Part shown: positions 1 through 8,484 of the stretch, piece after piece
How positions within the stretch are numbered: position 1 is the stretch's first letter
Layout of the letters: every line of letters starts with the position of its first letter
Source of the DNA: Paenibacillus radicis (ex Xue et al. 2023)
GTDB lineage: Bacteria; Bacillota; Bacilli; Paenibacillales; NBRC-103111
Length of the DNA: 64,000 nt
Reading direction: 5' to 3'
Assembly (NCBI RefSeq): GCF_024722015.1
Contig: NZ_JANQBD010000019.1
Coordinates: 1 to 64,000 of the forward strand
Notes under the pieces: model-generated
The model's database searches: none
What the model was told of the DNA's origin: nothing
Seen by the model: only the letters and a program-made list of their open reading frames with translations
Program-made: the position numbers and the translations under genes

Positions 1-151
1 TCCCTTTAAGCCTTGAATATTTGAGGATTTCCCCATGCGACTTCAACCTCCTGTGGTAGGGTAGGTATAGATTGAAGCTCTTTGTCAGGTGCTTCGTATC
101 TTCGATAGTTGCTGGGGATTTCCCTTCATTAGTGGATTATATTACACGCCA
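1..151. other. intergenic DNA at window edge
   Basis: No coding signal is visible here. Two short phrases of the type GAGGATTTCCCC and GGGGATTTCCCT occur about 90 bases apart. They resemble pieces of the TAACTGGAA-type interspersed repeat seen elsewhere in the window, but the match is too short to call. Confidence 0.3.
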
Positions 152-261
152 GACTTTATAAGTTTTCAGCGGAGCTGAAGAAGTCTGATATTGCAAGAAA
201 AGCTACCGCTTAGACACGAATGTATCTTCTTCGAGAGGGCTTCGAATAGAAGCTTTTCTTA
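152..261 (+). repeat. 110-bp structured 5'-UTR element, copy 1 (before nirB)
   Basis: This block is identical in length to 19261-19370 and differs from it at 5 of 110 positions. It holds a hairpin TTCAGC-GGA-GCTGAA near its 5' end, flanked by GACTT and AAGTC. Near its 3' end a hairpin GCTTC-GAATA-GAAGC is followed by TTTTCTTA. An upstream AAGAAAAGCT can pair instead with the terminal AGCTTTTCTT, so two exclusive folds are possible. It ends 35 bases before the nirB start codon and ahead of its ribosome site. It may be a regulatory RNA or a small mobile repeat; see findings. Confidence 0.75.
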
Positions 262-296
262 TAATAAATAACTAAAACTAACAGGAGTGTGAATAG

Positions 297-2720
297 ATGA
301 AAAAGAAATTAGTACTGATCGGTAACGGTATGGCTGGAGTTAACTGCGTAGAGCAGATTTTGAAGCTTGCCCCGAACCGCTATGACATCACTATCTTCGG
401 CAGCGAGCCTCACCCCAATTATAACCGTATCCTACTTTCGTCTGTTCTGGCGGGAGATGCGGATATGAATGATATTGTGATTAATAGCCGGGAGTGGTAC
501 AAGCAAAATAATATTACCCTGTATACGGGAACAACGGTAAATGGCATTGATTCATCACGAAAGCTGGTCAGCGCTGACAACGGAGTCAGTGTACCGTACG
601 ATGAACTAATCGTAGCTACGGGGTCGCTTCCTTTTATGCTGCCGCTGCCTGGTGCGGATAAAAAGGGAGTTATTGCTTTTCGCGACATTAAAGATTGCGA
701 GATTATGATGGAAACGGCCAAATTATATAAAAAGGCGGTTGTAATAGGCGGGGGATTGCTTGGATTGGAAGCAGCCAGAGGTTTACTGAATCTAAATATG
801 GAAGTATCTGTAGTTCATATACACAAATATTTGATGGAAAGACAGCTGGATGTAACGGCGGCCGTCATGCTGCAAAAGGAACTTAAGCAGCAGGGGATGA
901 AGTTTTTGTTAGAGAAAAACACGGAAAGGATTATTGGGATAAAGCGGGCTACGGGCGTAAGATTTACAGATGGTTCAGAGGAATCTGCGGATCTCGTTGT
1001 TATGGCAGTGGGTATAAGGCCTAATGTGCAGCTTGCCAACAGAAGCAGGATTGAGATCAATCGTGGTATTGTCGTTAATGATTATCTGGAAACAAATATC
1101 CCTCATATTTATGCGGTGGGTGAATGTGCAGAGCATCGCGGTATTGCGTACGGACTTGTAGCCCCTCTCTATGAGCAGGGCGCAGTCCTTGCTAAAAGAT
1201 TAGCTGGCGTGGACACAGAGGGCTATCAAGGCTCCGTAGTTTCAACTAAACTGAAAGTTTCCGGTGTGGATGTGTTTTCGGCAGGACAGTTCACGGATAG
1301 TGAAGACACTCGGGCGGTACGCGTGCAGGACGAATTTGACGGTGTGTACAAGAAGGTCGTTATTAAAAATGGTAAGGTTGCAGGAGCGGTTTTGTTCGGA
1401 GATACAAGCGATGGCTCACGATTGTTCGCTATGATAAGGAGCGGGGAAGATGTAACGGGCAGAGAGAAGGAAATTCTGTTTGGCTCAGGTGGTTCTGGCT
1501 CCGTTAAATGCGGGGCTGACATGGTGGCGGCTATGAAGGACGATGAAATCATCTGCGGATGTAATGGCGTATCGAAAGGAGCTATCGTACAAGCGATTAA
1601 TGAAAAAGACTGTTCAAGCGTCAATGATATCAAAGCATGCACTAAAGCTTCCGCTTCATGCGGCGGATGCAAGCCTCTTGTCGCTGATGTGCTTTCCTGT
1701 GTACTCGGGACGGATGGAGTGAAGATGGTCAAGGAAGGCATTTGTGGATGTACGACACTGAGCAGGGATGAAGTGGTTGACGGTATCCGCAGCATGAGAT
1801 TGACGACCTCGAAGGAAGTTATGAATGTAATGGAATGGAGCCACCCGGAAGGCTGCTCCAAATGTCGCCCTGCTCTGAACTATTACCTTGGCATGGTATG
1901 GCCTGATGAGCATGAGGATGAGAAAGAGTCGCGTTTTGTAAATGAAAGGAACCATGCCAATATCCAGAAGGACGGTACTTACTCAGTTGTTCCGAGAATA
2001 TACGGCGGCGTTACCACTCCTAAGGATTTGAAGAGAATAGCTGAAGTAGCCGAGAAATATGATGTACCTTTGGTTAAAATTACCGGAGGGCAGCGGATCG
2101 ACTTGTTAGGTGTAAGGAAGCAGGACTTGCCGCATATGTGGGCGGATCTGGACATGCCTTCAGGCTACGCTTACGGTAAAACCTTGCGGACCGTTAAAAC
2201 TTGTGTAGGCTCGACCTTTTGCCGATTCGGTACTCAGGATGCTATCAGCATGGGGATCGAAATGGAGAAGCGGTTCGAGCGGTTGAGTACGCCGGCTAAA
2301 GTAAAGATGGCTGTGTCTGGATGCCCGCGCAACTGCGCGGAAGCAACAATCAAAGATTTCGGTGTAGTAGCAATCGATGGAGGATGGGAGCTATATGTAG
2401 GAGGAAACGGCGGGACAAAGGTAAGAGCGTGCGATCTGCTTAGCAAGGTTAAGACGGAGGAAGAAGTGCTGGAATGGACGGGGGCGTACCTGCAATATTA
2501 CCGAGAGACAGGCAAGTACAACGAGCGAACAGCAGAATGGTTGGAGCGGGTAGGGTTGGATACCATTAAGGCAGCTCTGGAGAACCCCGAGGACCGCTTG
2601 GCTCTGGTAGAACGTATTGAACATGCGCTCAGCTTGACGAAGGATCCGTGGAAAGAGATTATTGAGACGGATAAGCTGCGGACAGCATTTGATTCATTAG
2701 CGGCTTCCTCGGCACAATAG
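297..2720 (+). CDS. nirB: nitrite reductase [NAD(P)H] large subunit
   Basis: An 807-residue cytoplasmic enzyme that reduces nitrite to ammonium with NAD(P)H, the usual length for NirB/NasD. In order it has an N-terminal FAD/NAD-binding pyridine nucleotide-disulfide reductase part (GNGMAG at residues 9-14, second dinucleotide fold GGGLLGLEAA near 150), two BFD-like [2Fe-2S] cysteine clusters (CGC near 418 with CGGC near 453; CGC near 483 with CSKC near 520), and a C-terminal sirohaem/[4Fe-4S] domain with TCVGSTFC near 636 and SGCPRNC near 671. ATG is preceded by AGGAG. The small subunit gene nirD, which normally follows, is absent: the next gene runs the other way after a terminator. The 110-bp element lies in the presumed leader. 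Confidence 0.95.
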   Translation: MKKKLVLIGNGMAGVNCVEQILKLAPNRYDITIFGSEPHPNYNRILLSSVLAGDADMNDIVINSREWYKQNNITLYTGTTVNGIDSSRKLVSADNGVSVPYDELIVATGSLPFMLPLPGADKKGVIAFRDIKDCEIMMETAKLYKKAVVIGGGLLGLEAARGLLNLNMEVSVVHIHKYLMERQLDVTAAVMLQKELKQQGMKFLLEKNTERIIGIKRATGVRFTDGSEESADLVVMAVGIRPNVQLANRSRIEINRGIVVNDYLETNIPHIYAVGECAEHRGIAYGLVAPLYEQGAVLAKRLAGVDTEGYQGSVVSTKLKVSGVDVFSAGQFTDSEDTRAVRVQDEFDGVYKKVVIKNGKVAGAVLFGDTSDGSRLFAMIRSGEDVTGREKEILFGSGGSGSVKCGADMVAAMKDDEIICGCNGVSKGAIVQAINEKDCSSVNDIKACTKASASCGGCKPLVADVLSCVLGTDGVKMVKEGICGCTTLSRDEVVDGIRSMRLTTSKEVMNVMEWSHPEGCSKCRPALNYYLGMVWPDEHEDEKESRFVNERNHANIQKDGTYSVVPRIYGGVTTPKDLKRIAEVAEKYDVPLVKITGGQRIDLLGVRKQDLPHMWADLDMPSGYAYGKTLRTVKTCVGSTFCRFGTQDAISMGIEMEKRFERLSTPAKVKMAVSGCPRNCAEATIKDFGVVAIDGGWELYVGGNGGTKVRACDLLSKVKTEEEVLEWTGAYLQYYRETGKYNERTAEWLERVGLDTIKAALENPEDRLALVERIEHALSLTKDPWKEIIETDKLRTAFDSLAASSAQ

Positions 2721-2757
2721 TTGGGCAATTTTTCGTGAATATGACTTTCTGAAAGTA

Positions 2758-2797
2758 AAGCCTCCCTTCCACTCAGCAGTGGTTAAGGAGGCTTTTT
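2758..2797. terminator. bidirectional terminator between nirB and the methyltransferase
   Basis: AAGCCTCC (2758-2765) pairs with GGAGGCTT (2787-2794), with an inner stem CCACT/AGTGG, followed by a run of T on the plus strand. It serves nirB and probably also the convergent methyltransferase gene. Confidence 0.85.
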
Positions 2798-2800
2798 TGT

Positions 2801-3496
2801 TTAAGCTTGCGGAAGCTGGAGCCACCAAATCCCTGCGCATTCCGGTAAATGCACGAGATTTTGCTTAATCACTCTGTCTGCCAGCTCCTCGCCAAAGAAG
2901 AAACGTGTTAATTCCTCAGCCTGCTCCAGGCTGTCAAATAAATAATCCGTTCTAATCCATTTGTGGGAGAACCCGTAGTCATCTGTCAGCATGGAGTAGT
3001 ATTTCCTTAAGAAATCCGGAGCTTTGGGCGTATCGTTACCTGTACCTAATGTTTCGAAAATAATAACGGTTCCATTGCTGCGCAGAACACGTTTTATTTC
3101 TCCTACGATCTCATGGATATTTTGCTCCCAGTTCTGGACATTCGTGCTGCCTAAGTAACAAATACTCCAGCCAGCTACGATTAGATCAGCGCTTTGATCT
3201 TCTAATGGAAGCATCCGATGATCGGCAGCTTGAGTTCGCCAGTTCGTTAAGCCTGCTTGGATGAGCCTATCTGCTGTTAGGCGCAGCATTGCCTCAGAGG
3301 CGTCAAGAGCGATGATGGACTTGGCCCTTGCTGCCAGTGAAGCTGTAAATCTTCCTGTACCTGCACCAAGCTCGACAATGTCCAACCCGCTGAAGGGTCG
3401 TATTTCTTCAATTCGATCCGTTAAATCAGCTTGCTTGGAGATTAATTGGTGGTACTTTTCGGCTTCCTTTGCATAAATATTCGAATGGTCCGGCAT
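2801..3496 (-). CDS. class I SAM-dependent methyltransferase
   Basis: A 231-residue protein of the Methyltransf_11/25 type. Motif I is VELGAGTGRF near residue 41, followed by the acidic strand end ALDAS, then DLIVAGWSICYLG (motif IV region) and RVLRSNGTVIIFE (post-motif strand). The substrate cannot be told from sequence. ATG is preceded by AGGAGGAAAT at a good distance. The gene stands alone, but its promoter at 3538-3568 has the 19-bp spacer and CGTTACGT core also found before the adjacent MerR-methyltransferase gene. The two are therefore probably one regulon, with the fusion protein as regulator (inference). Confidence 0.85.
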   Translation of the reverse strand: MPDHSNIYAKEAEKYHQLISKQADLTDRIEEIRPFSGLDIVELGAGTGRFTASLAARAKSIIALDASEAMLRLTADRLIQAGLTNWRTQAADHRMLPLEDQSADLIVAGWSICYLGSTNVQNWEQNIHEIVGEIKRVLRSNGTVIIFETLGTGNDTPKAPDFLRKYYSMLTDDYGFSHKWIRTDYLFDSLEQAEELTRFFFGEELADRVIKQNLVHLPECAGIWWLQLPQA

Positions 3497-3537
3497 GGGT
3501 ATTTCCTCCTCGTAATGGGAATGAACTTAACAACTCT

Positions 3538-3568
3538 ATCGTACAAGTTGACGTAACGAGAAGGTCAA
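3538..3568 (-). promoter_or_regulatory. MerR-type promoter of the methyltransferase gene
   Basis: On the minus strand -35 TTGACC (3563-3568) and -10 TACGAT (3538-3543) are separated by 19 bases, 2 more than normal, which is the hallmark of MerR-activated promoters. The spacer TTCTCGTTACGTCAACTTG shares CGTTACGT with the promoter at 4596-4626. Confidence 0.75.
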
Positions 3569-3576
3569 ACATTTAT

Positions 3577-4572
3577 TTATCTGATAGGTACGGCATATAC
3601 GATGTGAAGGAAACGATTCATTTGATGATGTTTAATCATATAGCCGTTATCCTCAAACCATTGGTGCAGTGTCGGCAATACGGGATATTCTTCAATATCC
3701 TCTTGTATGGGGTCATGGGCTGCATGCATAAGGTCAGCCAAACAAATGCGTCCACGAGGTTTTAAAACTCTGCGCATCTCTTCTAAAGCCAGAAGCTGCT
3801 GTTCGGTTGTCAAGTGATGAAAGGCAAAGCTGGAGACGACAAAATCGAATTGTCCGCCAAGGTAAGGGATAGCGAGAAAGTTTCCTAGCTTCGTTTCCAA
3901 ATCCGGATATTTTCTTTGACATTGCCGCAGCATTTCTTTGGATTGGTCGACGGCCGACATGCTGGCGCCAAGTTCTATAAGCTTTCCTGCCAGATTGCCG
4001 GTTCCGGCTCCGATGTCCAGACCTTTTTCTCCTGGAATAGGTGAAACCCATTTTACTATTAGAGCCAGAGCTTGTTCGTAGTCTGAATAATTGCCGGTAT
4101 TATTGGCAACCCGTTCGTCATGAGTGGATGCTTGTTGATCAAAATTCCACTTATCCTTCCAATTTTTCCGCTGCTCCCTTAACAATTTGGAAGCTTCAGC
4201 AAGCTGATAAATGTCTTCCAGCGGTAATGTATTTTTGCTTTTTAAAAGTGCAATCATATGATCGGTTGTTTCAATAACCTGCTTTATTTCCAGCCATTGA
4301 GACATCATGACGGTTCGTTGGAGCTCAAGGTAGTATTGAAGCTGTTCGTGGTTGGTCGCGTCTATTTCTTCCAATGCTTTCTTAATATCAGCTAGCGGCA
4401 TCCCGGCTTCTCTAAGCGAAATGATGGTTTGTAACCGCCATACATCCTTTTCAGTAAAGGTACGATATTGGTTGTTTTCCTGTTTAGTAGGGGATAACAA
4501 CCCTTTTTCTTCATAGAATCGGACTGCTCTCGGAGAAATGTTAAGCTTACCCGCTATTTCTTTAATCTTCAC
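3577..4572 (-). CDS. MerR-family regulator fused to a SAM methyltransferase
   Basis: A 331-residue protein. Residues 1-70 are a MerR winged-helix DNA-binding domain (KIKEIAGKLNISPRAVRFYE, then a wing and REAGMPLADIKKALEEI). A coiled linker follows to about 150. From about 180 there is a class I methyltransferase domain: GLDIGAGTGNL (motif I), VVSSFAFHHL (motif IV) and EEMRRVLKPRGRICLADL. Normally a MerR C-terminal part senses a ligand, so here the methyltransferase fold may be the sensor, an enzyme, or both. Its own promoter carries a perfect palindrome, suggesting autoregulation. It ends just upstream of the promoter of the second methyltransferase gene and faces the same way. Domain calls are firm; the ligand and substrate are unknown. 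Confidence 0.85.
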   Translation of the reverse strand: MKIKEIAGKLNISPRAVRFYEEKGLLSPTKQENNQYRTFTEKDVWRLQTIISLREAGMPLADIKKALEEIDATNHEQLQYYLELQRTVMMSQWLEIKQVIETTDHMIALLKSKNTLPLEDIYQLAEASKLLREQRKNWKDKWNFDQQASTHDERVANNTGNYSDYEQALALIVKWVSPIPGEKGLDIGAGTGNLAGKLIELGASMSAVDQSKEMLRQCQRKYPDLETKLGNFLAIPYLGGQFDFVVSSFAFHHLTTEQQLLALEEMRRVLKPRGRICLADLMHAAHDPIQEDIEEYPVLPTLHQWFEDNGYMIKHHQMNRFLHIVYAVPIR

Positions 4573-4595
4573 ACCAGATTCCTCCCATCCTGTTC

Positions 4596-4626
4596 ATTAT
4601 AAACATTAACGTTACGTTAATGTAAA
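4596..4626 (-). promoter_or_regulatory. MerR autoregulatory promoter/operator
   Basis: On the minus strand -35 TTTACA (4621-4626) and -10 TATAAT (4596-4601) are 19 bases apart. A perfect 10+1+10 palindrome, ACATTAACGT-T-ACGTTAATGT (4603-4623), fills the spacer. This is the layout bound by dimeric MerR proteins, which untwist the long spacer. Confidence 0.85.
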
Positions 4627-4673
4627 GGGGGGGCGGACGGGTATACAACACAACAAGCGCCTTAGTTATCAAG

Positions 4674-4965
4674 ACAAGCGACCCAAGCAAGCCAAGCAAG
4701 CCAAGCAAGTCAAGCGAGCCAAGCAAACCAAGCAAACCAAGCAAGCCAAGCAAGCCAAGCGAGCCAAGCCGAGCGACCCAAGCGACCCAAGCGACCCAAG
4801 CAAGCAAGCCAAGCAAGCCAAGCGACCCAAGCGACCCAAGCAAGCAAGCCAAGCGACCCAAGCAAGCCAAGCAAGCCAAGCGACCCAAGCGACCCAAGCA
4901 AGCCAAGCAAGCCAAGCAAGCCAAGCGAGCCAAGTAACCAACCGACCCAACCCAATCCCAAACGG
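4674..4965. repeat. nonamer/pentamer tandem repeat (CCAAGCAAG / CCAAGCGAC)
   Basis: About 290 bases are built almost only of CCAAGCAAG and CCAAGCGAC units and their 5-base fragments. The repeat has no stops in several minus-strand frames and would encode only Leu/Gly/Ser/Trp strings. I take it as non-coding slippage DNA. Confidence 0.9.
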
Positions 4966-5074
4966 ACAAATGAAGGTAGTGTTCGGATTCGATAGCCTAT
5001 GTATTCGATCTTAGAAGTTAAACGCTAGAGGTCATCAGTTGTCCTGATGAATAGCGTGGCTACCATGGAAGTGG

Positions 5075-5268
5075 ATGCGATAGCGGAAGCAAATCTTCCG
5101 CTATCGCATGGAAAATATAAAAAACAGAGAAATAAAGGAATGGCTAGTTCCGTTATTTCTCTGTTTTTGGTGTATAGCACTCCTTTTCGCCCGGTTAACG
5201 GAATTCCGGCTTCCGCTAAAGCCTTGAATTCGGGGGGCGGAGTAAATAACGGAACCCACAGTTCCGTT
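5075..5268. repeat. cluster of three palindromes with TTCCGTTA/TAACGGAA arms
   Basis: 5075-5109 is a perfect 15-bp inverted repeat (ATGCGATAGCGGAAG and its complement) with a 5-base loop. 5120-5168 is a 20-bp hairpin with one mismatch. 5248-5268 is AACGGAAC-CCACA-GTTCCGTT. The imperfect arms TTAACGGAA and TTCCGCTAA at about 5195-5220 belong to the same family. The gap 4966-5365 holds nothing else I can support. Confidence 0.75.
5120..5168 (-). terminator. probable terminator of the efe operon
   Basis: The second palindrome reads on the minus strand as a long stem followed by TTTTTTATATTTT, about 200 bases past the efeU stop codon. It also has T residues on the plus strand, so it could act both ways. 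Confidence 0.6.
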
Positions 5269-5365
5269 TGGACCTTTCAGGCGCCATAACAGCTTCGCCA
5301 TTGTATTCACCGCTGTATCTCCATTACAATAAGAGCCCTTATCATAAATTGTCGATGAACCTTGG

Positions 5366-7174
5366 CTAGTTAGTGGTTTGCAGGGGTGGTTTGATCGGCT
5401 TGCGTCGAGCATTGAGGACGATATTGATTAATATAACGGCCAGCACGACAAGTTGCGGCACAGTTGTTTCCCAGCTAGGGTAAATACCCAGCTTCGGAAG
5501 GTTGAATAAGTGATCCGAGTTGTGCGCAGGGAGGCTTCCAGTGACCTGCAGCGCATGAACGCTGACGCCTATGAACTTAAAGGCCATGTAGTAGAGCAGC
5601 AAACCGGCTGCCAGAAAAAATGGGCGTACCGGAATTCGCGAGCTCAGTTTGATAATCGCATAGCCGATAGCAGACAATGCGATGAGGGCGCCAACGATAC
5701 CGAGCAGCAGGTCAGTCAAACCAATTGTAGCTACCATACCAAAATAAAAAATAATCGTTTCCGCACCTTCCCTTATAACGGCAAGAAATGCGGTAAAGCT
5801 AAGCGACCATAGTGTTCCTCGAGCCAGGGAGGTGCCGATGCTCTGCTCCACATAACGGGTCCAGGCTTGCAGGTTGGATTTCTTGTGCAGCCAGGCTCCA
5901 ATCGTTAGCATAAACAAAACAGCAACAAGGCCTGTAACCCCTTCTATCGTCTCACGTGAGCTGCCTGTTGATAAGTTGGACAGGACGATGCTCAGAATGA
6001 CGGCAAGAATGGCGGAGGCGACGAGCCCCATCGCCGCTCCGGACCAAATCCATTTGCGTTTGTCTGCGTTGCCGGATTTGTTCAAGAACGTCAGCAGCGA
6101 GACGATTATCAGGATGGCCTCCAGCCCTTCCCGGAACAAAATTAATGCTGCATCCCAGGCTGTGTAAGAGGATGCCTCTGCGAAAGGCTGAAGCTCTGTT
6201 TTCATCTCAGCTATAAGGGAAGACGCTTTATCCCAGTTAGGAGGATTGGATAAAATCAGAGTCGGGACAGCAACCATCTTCGTTTCGATGCTGCTGTATG
6301 TGTCGGGTGCTCTCGTGATGACGACGCCTTCTACAGATGGCCAGGCAGCGATGAAGCCATCCATTTTGCCTGCAGCCACTTCCGGCTGCTTGCTCTGAAT
6401 GTCTGCTTGAACGGAATCTAGAAGCTGCAGGAGCGAAGAGATGGATGGCTGCTCCGATGAGGTGGAAGTGGTTGATGCATTTGCTTCCGCCTTGCCCGAG
6501 ACATAATCCTCAACGGCTGTAATTAGCTCTTTTAGCTTCGCTGTGCTTTTGGCTGCATCTGGAGGTTCAATATTTAGTGCAATCCGAGCCCCGCTAATTT
6601 TCAATTCCATATTGCCATAGACCTGTGCATTCTCGGATCGGATTAGGTTTTCGGCTTTATACCAGCCGTTAACGAAGCTGTTATAGGATTGTTTGGCTTG
6701 GGGCCAGTTTCCCGCTGTGACGGCTGCCAAGCTTTTGTTCAGCTGAGGAAGAAGCGCTCCAATCTGCTTATGGGCCTTTTCCTTGGGCTGGCCGCTGTCT
6801 CCTTGTGCCGTAACATAACGGTCGACTGCTTTGGCTAGACTGGAAATGGCAGCTGAAGCAGGCTCTGGCGCGGAACCAACCTTCGTGAGCTCCTGCTCCG
6901 CTTTGAGCAGCGCTGAGGATAACGCCTCGGCCTCGGCCGATTTATCCGTATTTACTTCCCAGAGAGCCTTCAAACGTGTAACGGATAGTCGAGCTTCCTC
7001 CCAATTATTGTCCCCGCTGCTGATTAAAGCGTCGCTGGATAGAGCGATAAGCTGTTTGAGCTGATCAGGCTGAAGGGCGGCAGCAGCTCCAATAGCTCCT
7101 TGAAGTCCGGACAATAGCAGCAGCAGGAACATACAGATGATGAGCCTATTACGTTTCAAGCTCAAGATGTTCAC
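5366..7174 (-). CDS. efeU: EfeU/FTR1-family iron permease with long N-terminal extracellular domain
   Basis: A 602-residue membrane protein for high-affinity iron uptake with EfeO and EfeB. It has a signal-like hydrophobic N terminus (residues 8-32) and a soluble alpha-helical region of about 300 residues rich in Lys, Ala and Ser. The C-terminal FTR1 core of about seven membrane helices carries both iron-binding REGxE motifs, REGLEA near 348 and REGAET near 466. It is longer than the classic EfeU of about 280 residues because of the N-terminal domain, as in other Bacillales homologues. It is last of three genes (efeO-efeB-efeU) with a 17-base gap to efeB. The operon start carries a Fur box. 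Role in iron import is known for the family; ferrous versus ferric specificity is not visible. Confidence 0.9.
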   Translation of the reverse strand: MNILSLKRNRLIICMFLLLLLSGLQGAIGAAAALQPDQLKQLIALSSDALISSGDNNWEEARLSVTRLKALWEVNTDKSAEAEALSSALLKAEQELTKVGSAPEPASAAISSLAKAVDRYVTAQGDSGQPKEKAHKQIGALLPQLNKSLAAVTAGNWPQAKQSYNSFVNGWYKAENLIRSENAQVYGNMELKISGARIALNIEPPDAAKSTAKLKELITAVEDYVSGKAEANASTTSTSSEQPSISSLLQLLDSVQADIQSKQPEVAAGKMDGFIAAWPSVEGVVITRAPDTYSSIETKMVAVPTLILSNPPNWDKASSLIAEMKTELQPFAEASSYTAWDAALILFREGLEAILIIVSLLTFLNKSGNADKRKWIWSGAAMGLVASAILAVILSIVLSNLSTGSSRETIEGVTGLVAVLFMLTIGAWLHKKSNLQAWTRYVEQSIGTSLARGTLWSLSFTAFLAVIREGAETIIFYFGMVATIGLTDLLLGIVGALIALSAIGYAIIKLSSRIPVRPFFLAAGLLLYYMAFKFIGVSVHALQVTGSLPAHNSDHLFNLPKLGIYPSWETTVPQLVVLAVILINIVLNARRKPIKPPLQTTN

Positions 7175-7191
7175 TCCATCCCTGATTATGA

Positions 7192-8481
7192 TTAAAATAA
7201 CGTATCCCCGATATAGCCGCCTGTGCTAGCTCCGGGGAGACAGGCATATAAGCCGCTGCCTACATGTGTGATATATTCGTTGAGCTTATCCATGGATGCC
7301 AGCTTCTGCTGCATGGGAATAAACTGCTTGCGAGGATCACGATTGAAGCAAATGAACAGAAGACCGGCATTCAACTGCCCGGTCTTTACGTCCATGCCGC
7401 TTGAGTAGGAATAGCCTCGTCGTAAAATTTTTACCTTGCCGTCCATGTGAGATAGCGCTACATGCGAGTTTGCGGGAATGACGAGGTTGCCCTTGGCGTC
7501 CTTGCGGTCCAGCTCAAGCTCGTCGAATTCGCCGGCTTTGCTGAGCGGCGCGCCTGAATGGCGATGCCGGCCGAACGTAGCCTCCTGATCATCAAGGGAG
7601 GATCGATCCCATACCTCAATTCGTATGCGGATTCTCCGCATCACCATGTAGCTTCCGCCAGCCATCCAAGAAGGATTGTCGGAGGGCTGTGCCCAAACGA
7701 TCTCATCGGCCGTTGCCGCTTCGCTAACGTTGGGATTATTAGAGCCATCCTTGAATCCCATAAGGTTTCGCGGGGTGGAGCCTGACGGGTCCGCAGCACC
7801 GGTGCGCTGGAAGCCTTCCTGCATCCAATGGAGCACCGCCTTTCCGCGAGCGATACGGGCGAGATTGCGCAGCGCATGGAAAGCGACCTGTGGATCGTTC
7901 GCACACACTTGAACGACAATATCTCCGCCGGACCATTCCTTACGAATCTCATCGCTGTTAAATCGAGGGAGATCAACCAAGGGAGCAGGCCGCTTCCCTG
8001 CCAAGCCAAAGCGTTCATCGAAGAAAGAAGCGCCGAGGCCAAATGTAAGGGTAGTACGCATTGGAGCGAGTCCCGCACTTTCCCCTGTATCGGCAGGAGG
8101 GAGATGCGGATTGTCGCTCTCCTCCTCGATGAACTTGCCTTCGGCGAGCCTTGCCGATGCCGAGGTCCAGATCTGAAACAGCTTGCGGACATCCTCAAGC
8201 GTAGTGGCTGTTAAATTAAAAGCAGCCATACAAATGAAATCCTGCATAGGTGTTAAGATACCCGCCTGATGTTTGCCGTAGAAGGGGATGATCCCATCTG
8301 CGGAAGCAGTAGCTGAAGCGGCTGCGGTGGAAGTTTTGCTGGAGCCAGCAGGGCCTTGGAGCCAACTATTCATGCCTCCCGCCCCTAGCAGCAGGCCGAC
8401 GCCTCCGACACCAGCCAGCTTCAAAGCGTCCCGTCGTGAAATTTTTTTACTTGATGCGTCTTCGGGATCGTTCGTTGTCAT
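7192..8481 (-). CDS. efeB: EfeB Dyp-type haem peroxidase, Tat-exported
   Basis: A 429-residue deferrochelatase/peroxidase of the EfeUOB system. The N terminus has a twin-arginine signal (SRRDALKLAG at 15-24, then a Gly/Val/Leu-rich segment), so it is probably exported folded with haem. The Dyp-peroxidase motif GFKDGSNNP is near 245, and the C-terminal FICFNRDPRKQF typical of the family is present. It begins 3 bases after the efeO stop codon, so translation is probably coupled. It likely oxidises ferrous iron or extracts iron from haem at the cell surface, as proposed for the family. Confidence 0.93.
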   Translation of the reverse strand: MTTNDPEDASSKKISRRDALKLAGVGGVGLLLGAGGMNSWLQGPAGSSKTSTAAASATASADGIIPFYGKHQAGILTPMQDFICMAAFNLTATTLEDVRKLFQIWTSASARLAEGKFIEEESDNPHLPPADTGESAGLAPMRTTLTFGLGASFFDERFGLAGKRPAPLVDLPRFNSDEIRKEWSGGDIVVQVCANDPQVAFHALRNLARIARGKAVLHWMQEGFQRTGAADPSGSTPRNLMGFKDGSNNPNVSEAATADEIVWAQPSDNPSWMAGGSYMVMRRIRIRIEVWDRSSLDDQEATFGRHRHSGAPLSKAGEFDELELDRKDAKGNLVIPANSHVALSHMDGKVKILRRGYSYSSGMDVKTGQLNAGLLFICFNRDPRKQFIPMQQKLASMDKLNEYITHVGSGLYACLPGASTGGYIGDTLF

Positions 8482-8484
8482 GAG

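Noticed and set aside
3469..3765. Plus-strand frame over the promoter and 3' end of the MerR fusion gene
   Set aside because: It overlaps well-supported minus-strand genes and has no domain.
4562..4969. Long minus-strand open frames of Leu/Gly/Trp/Ala repeats
   Set aside because: They are a by-product of the stop-free nonamer repeat; several frames are open at once and none has a ribosome site.
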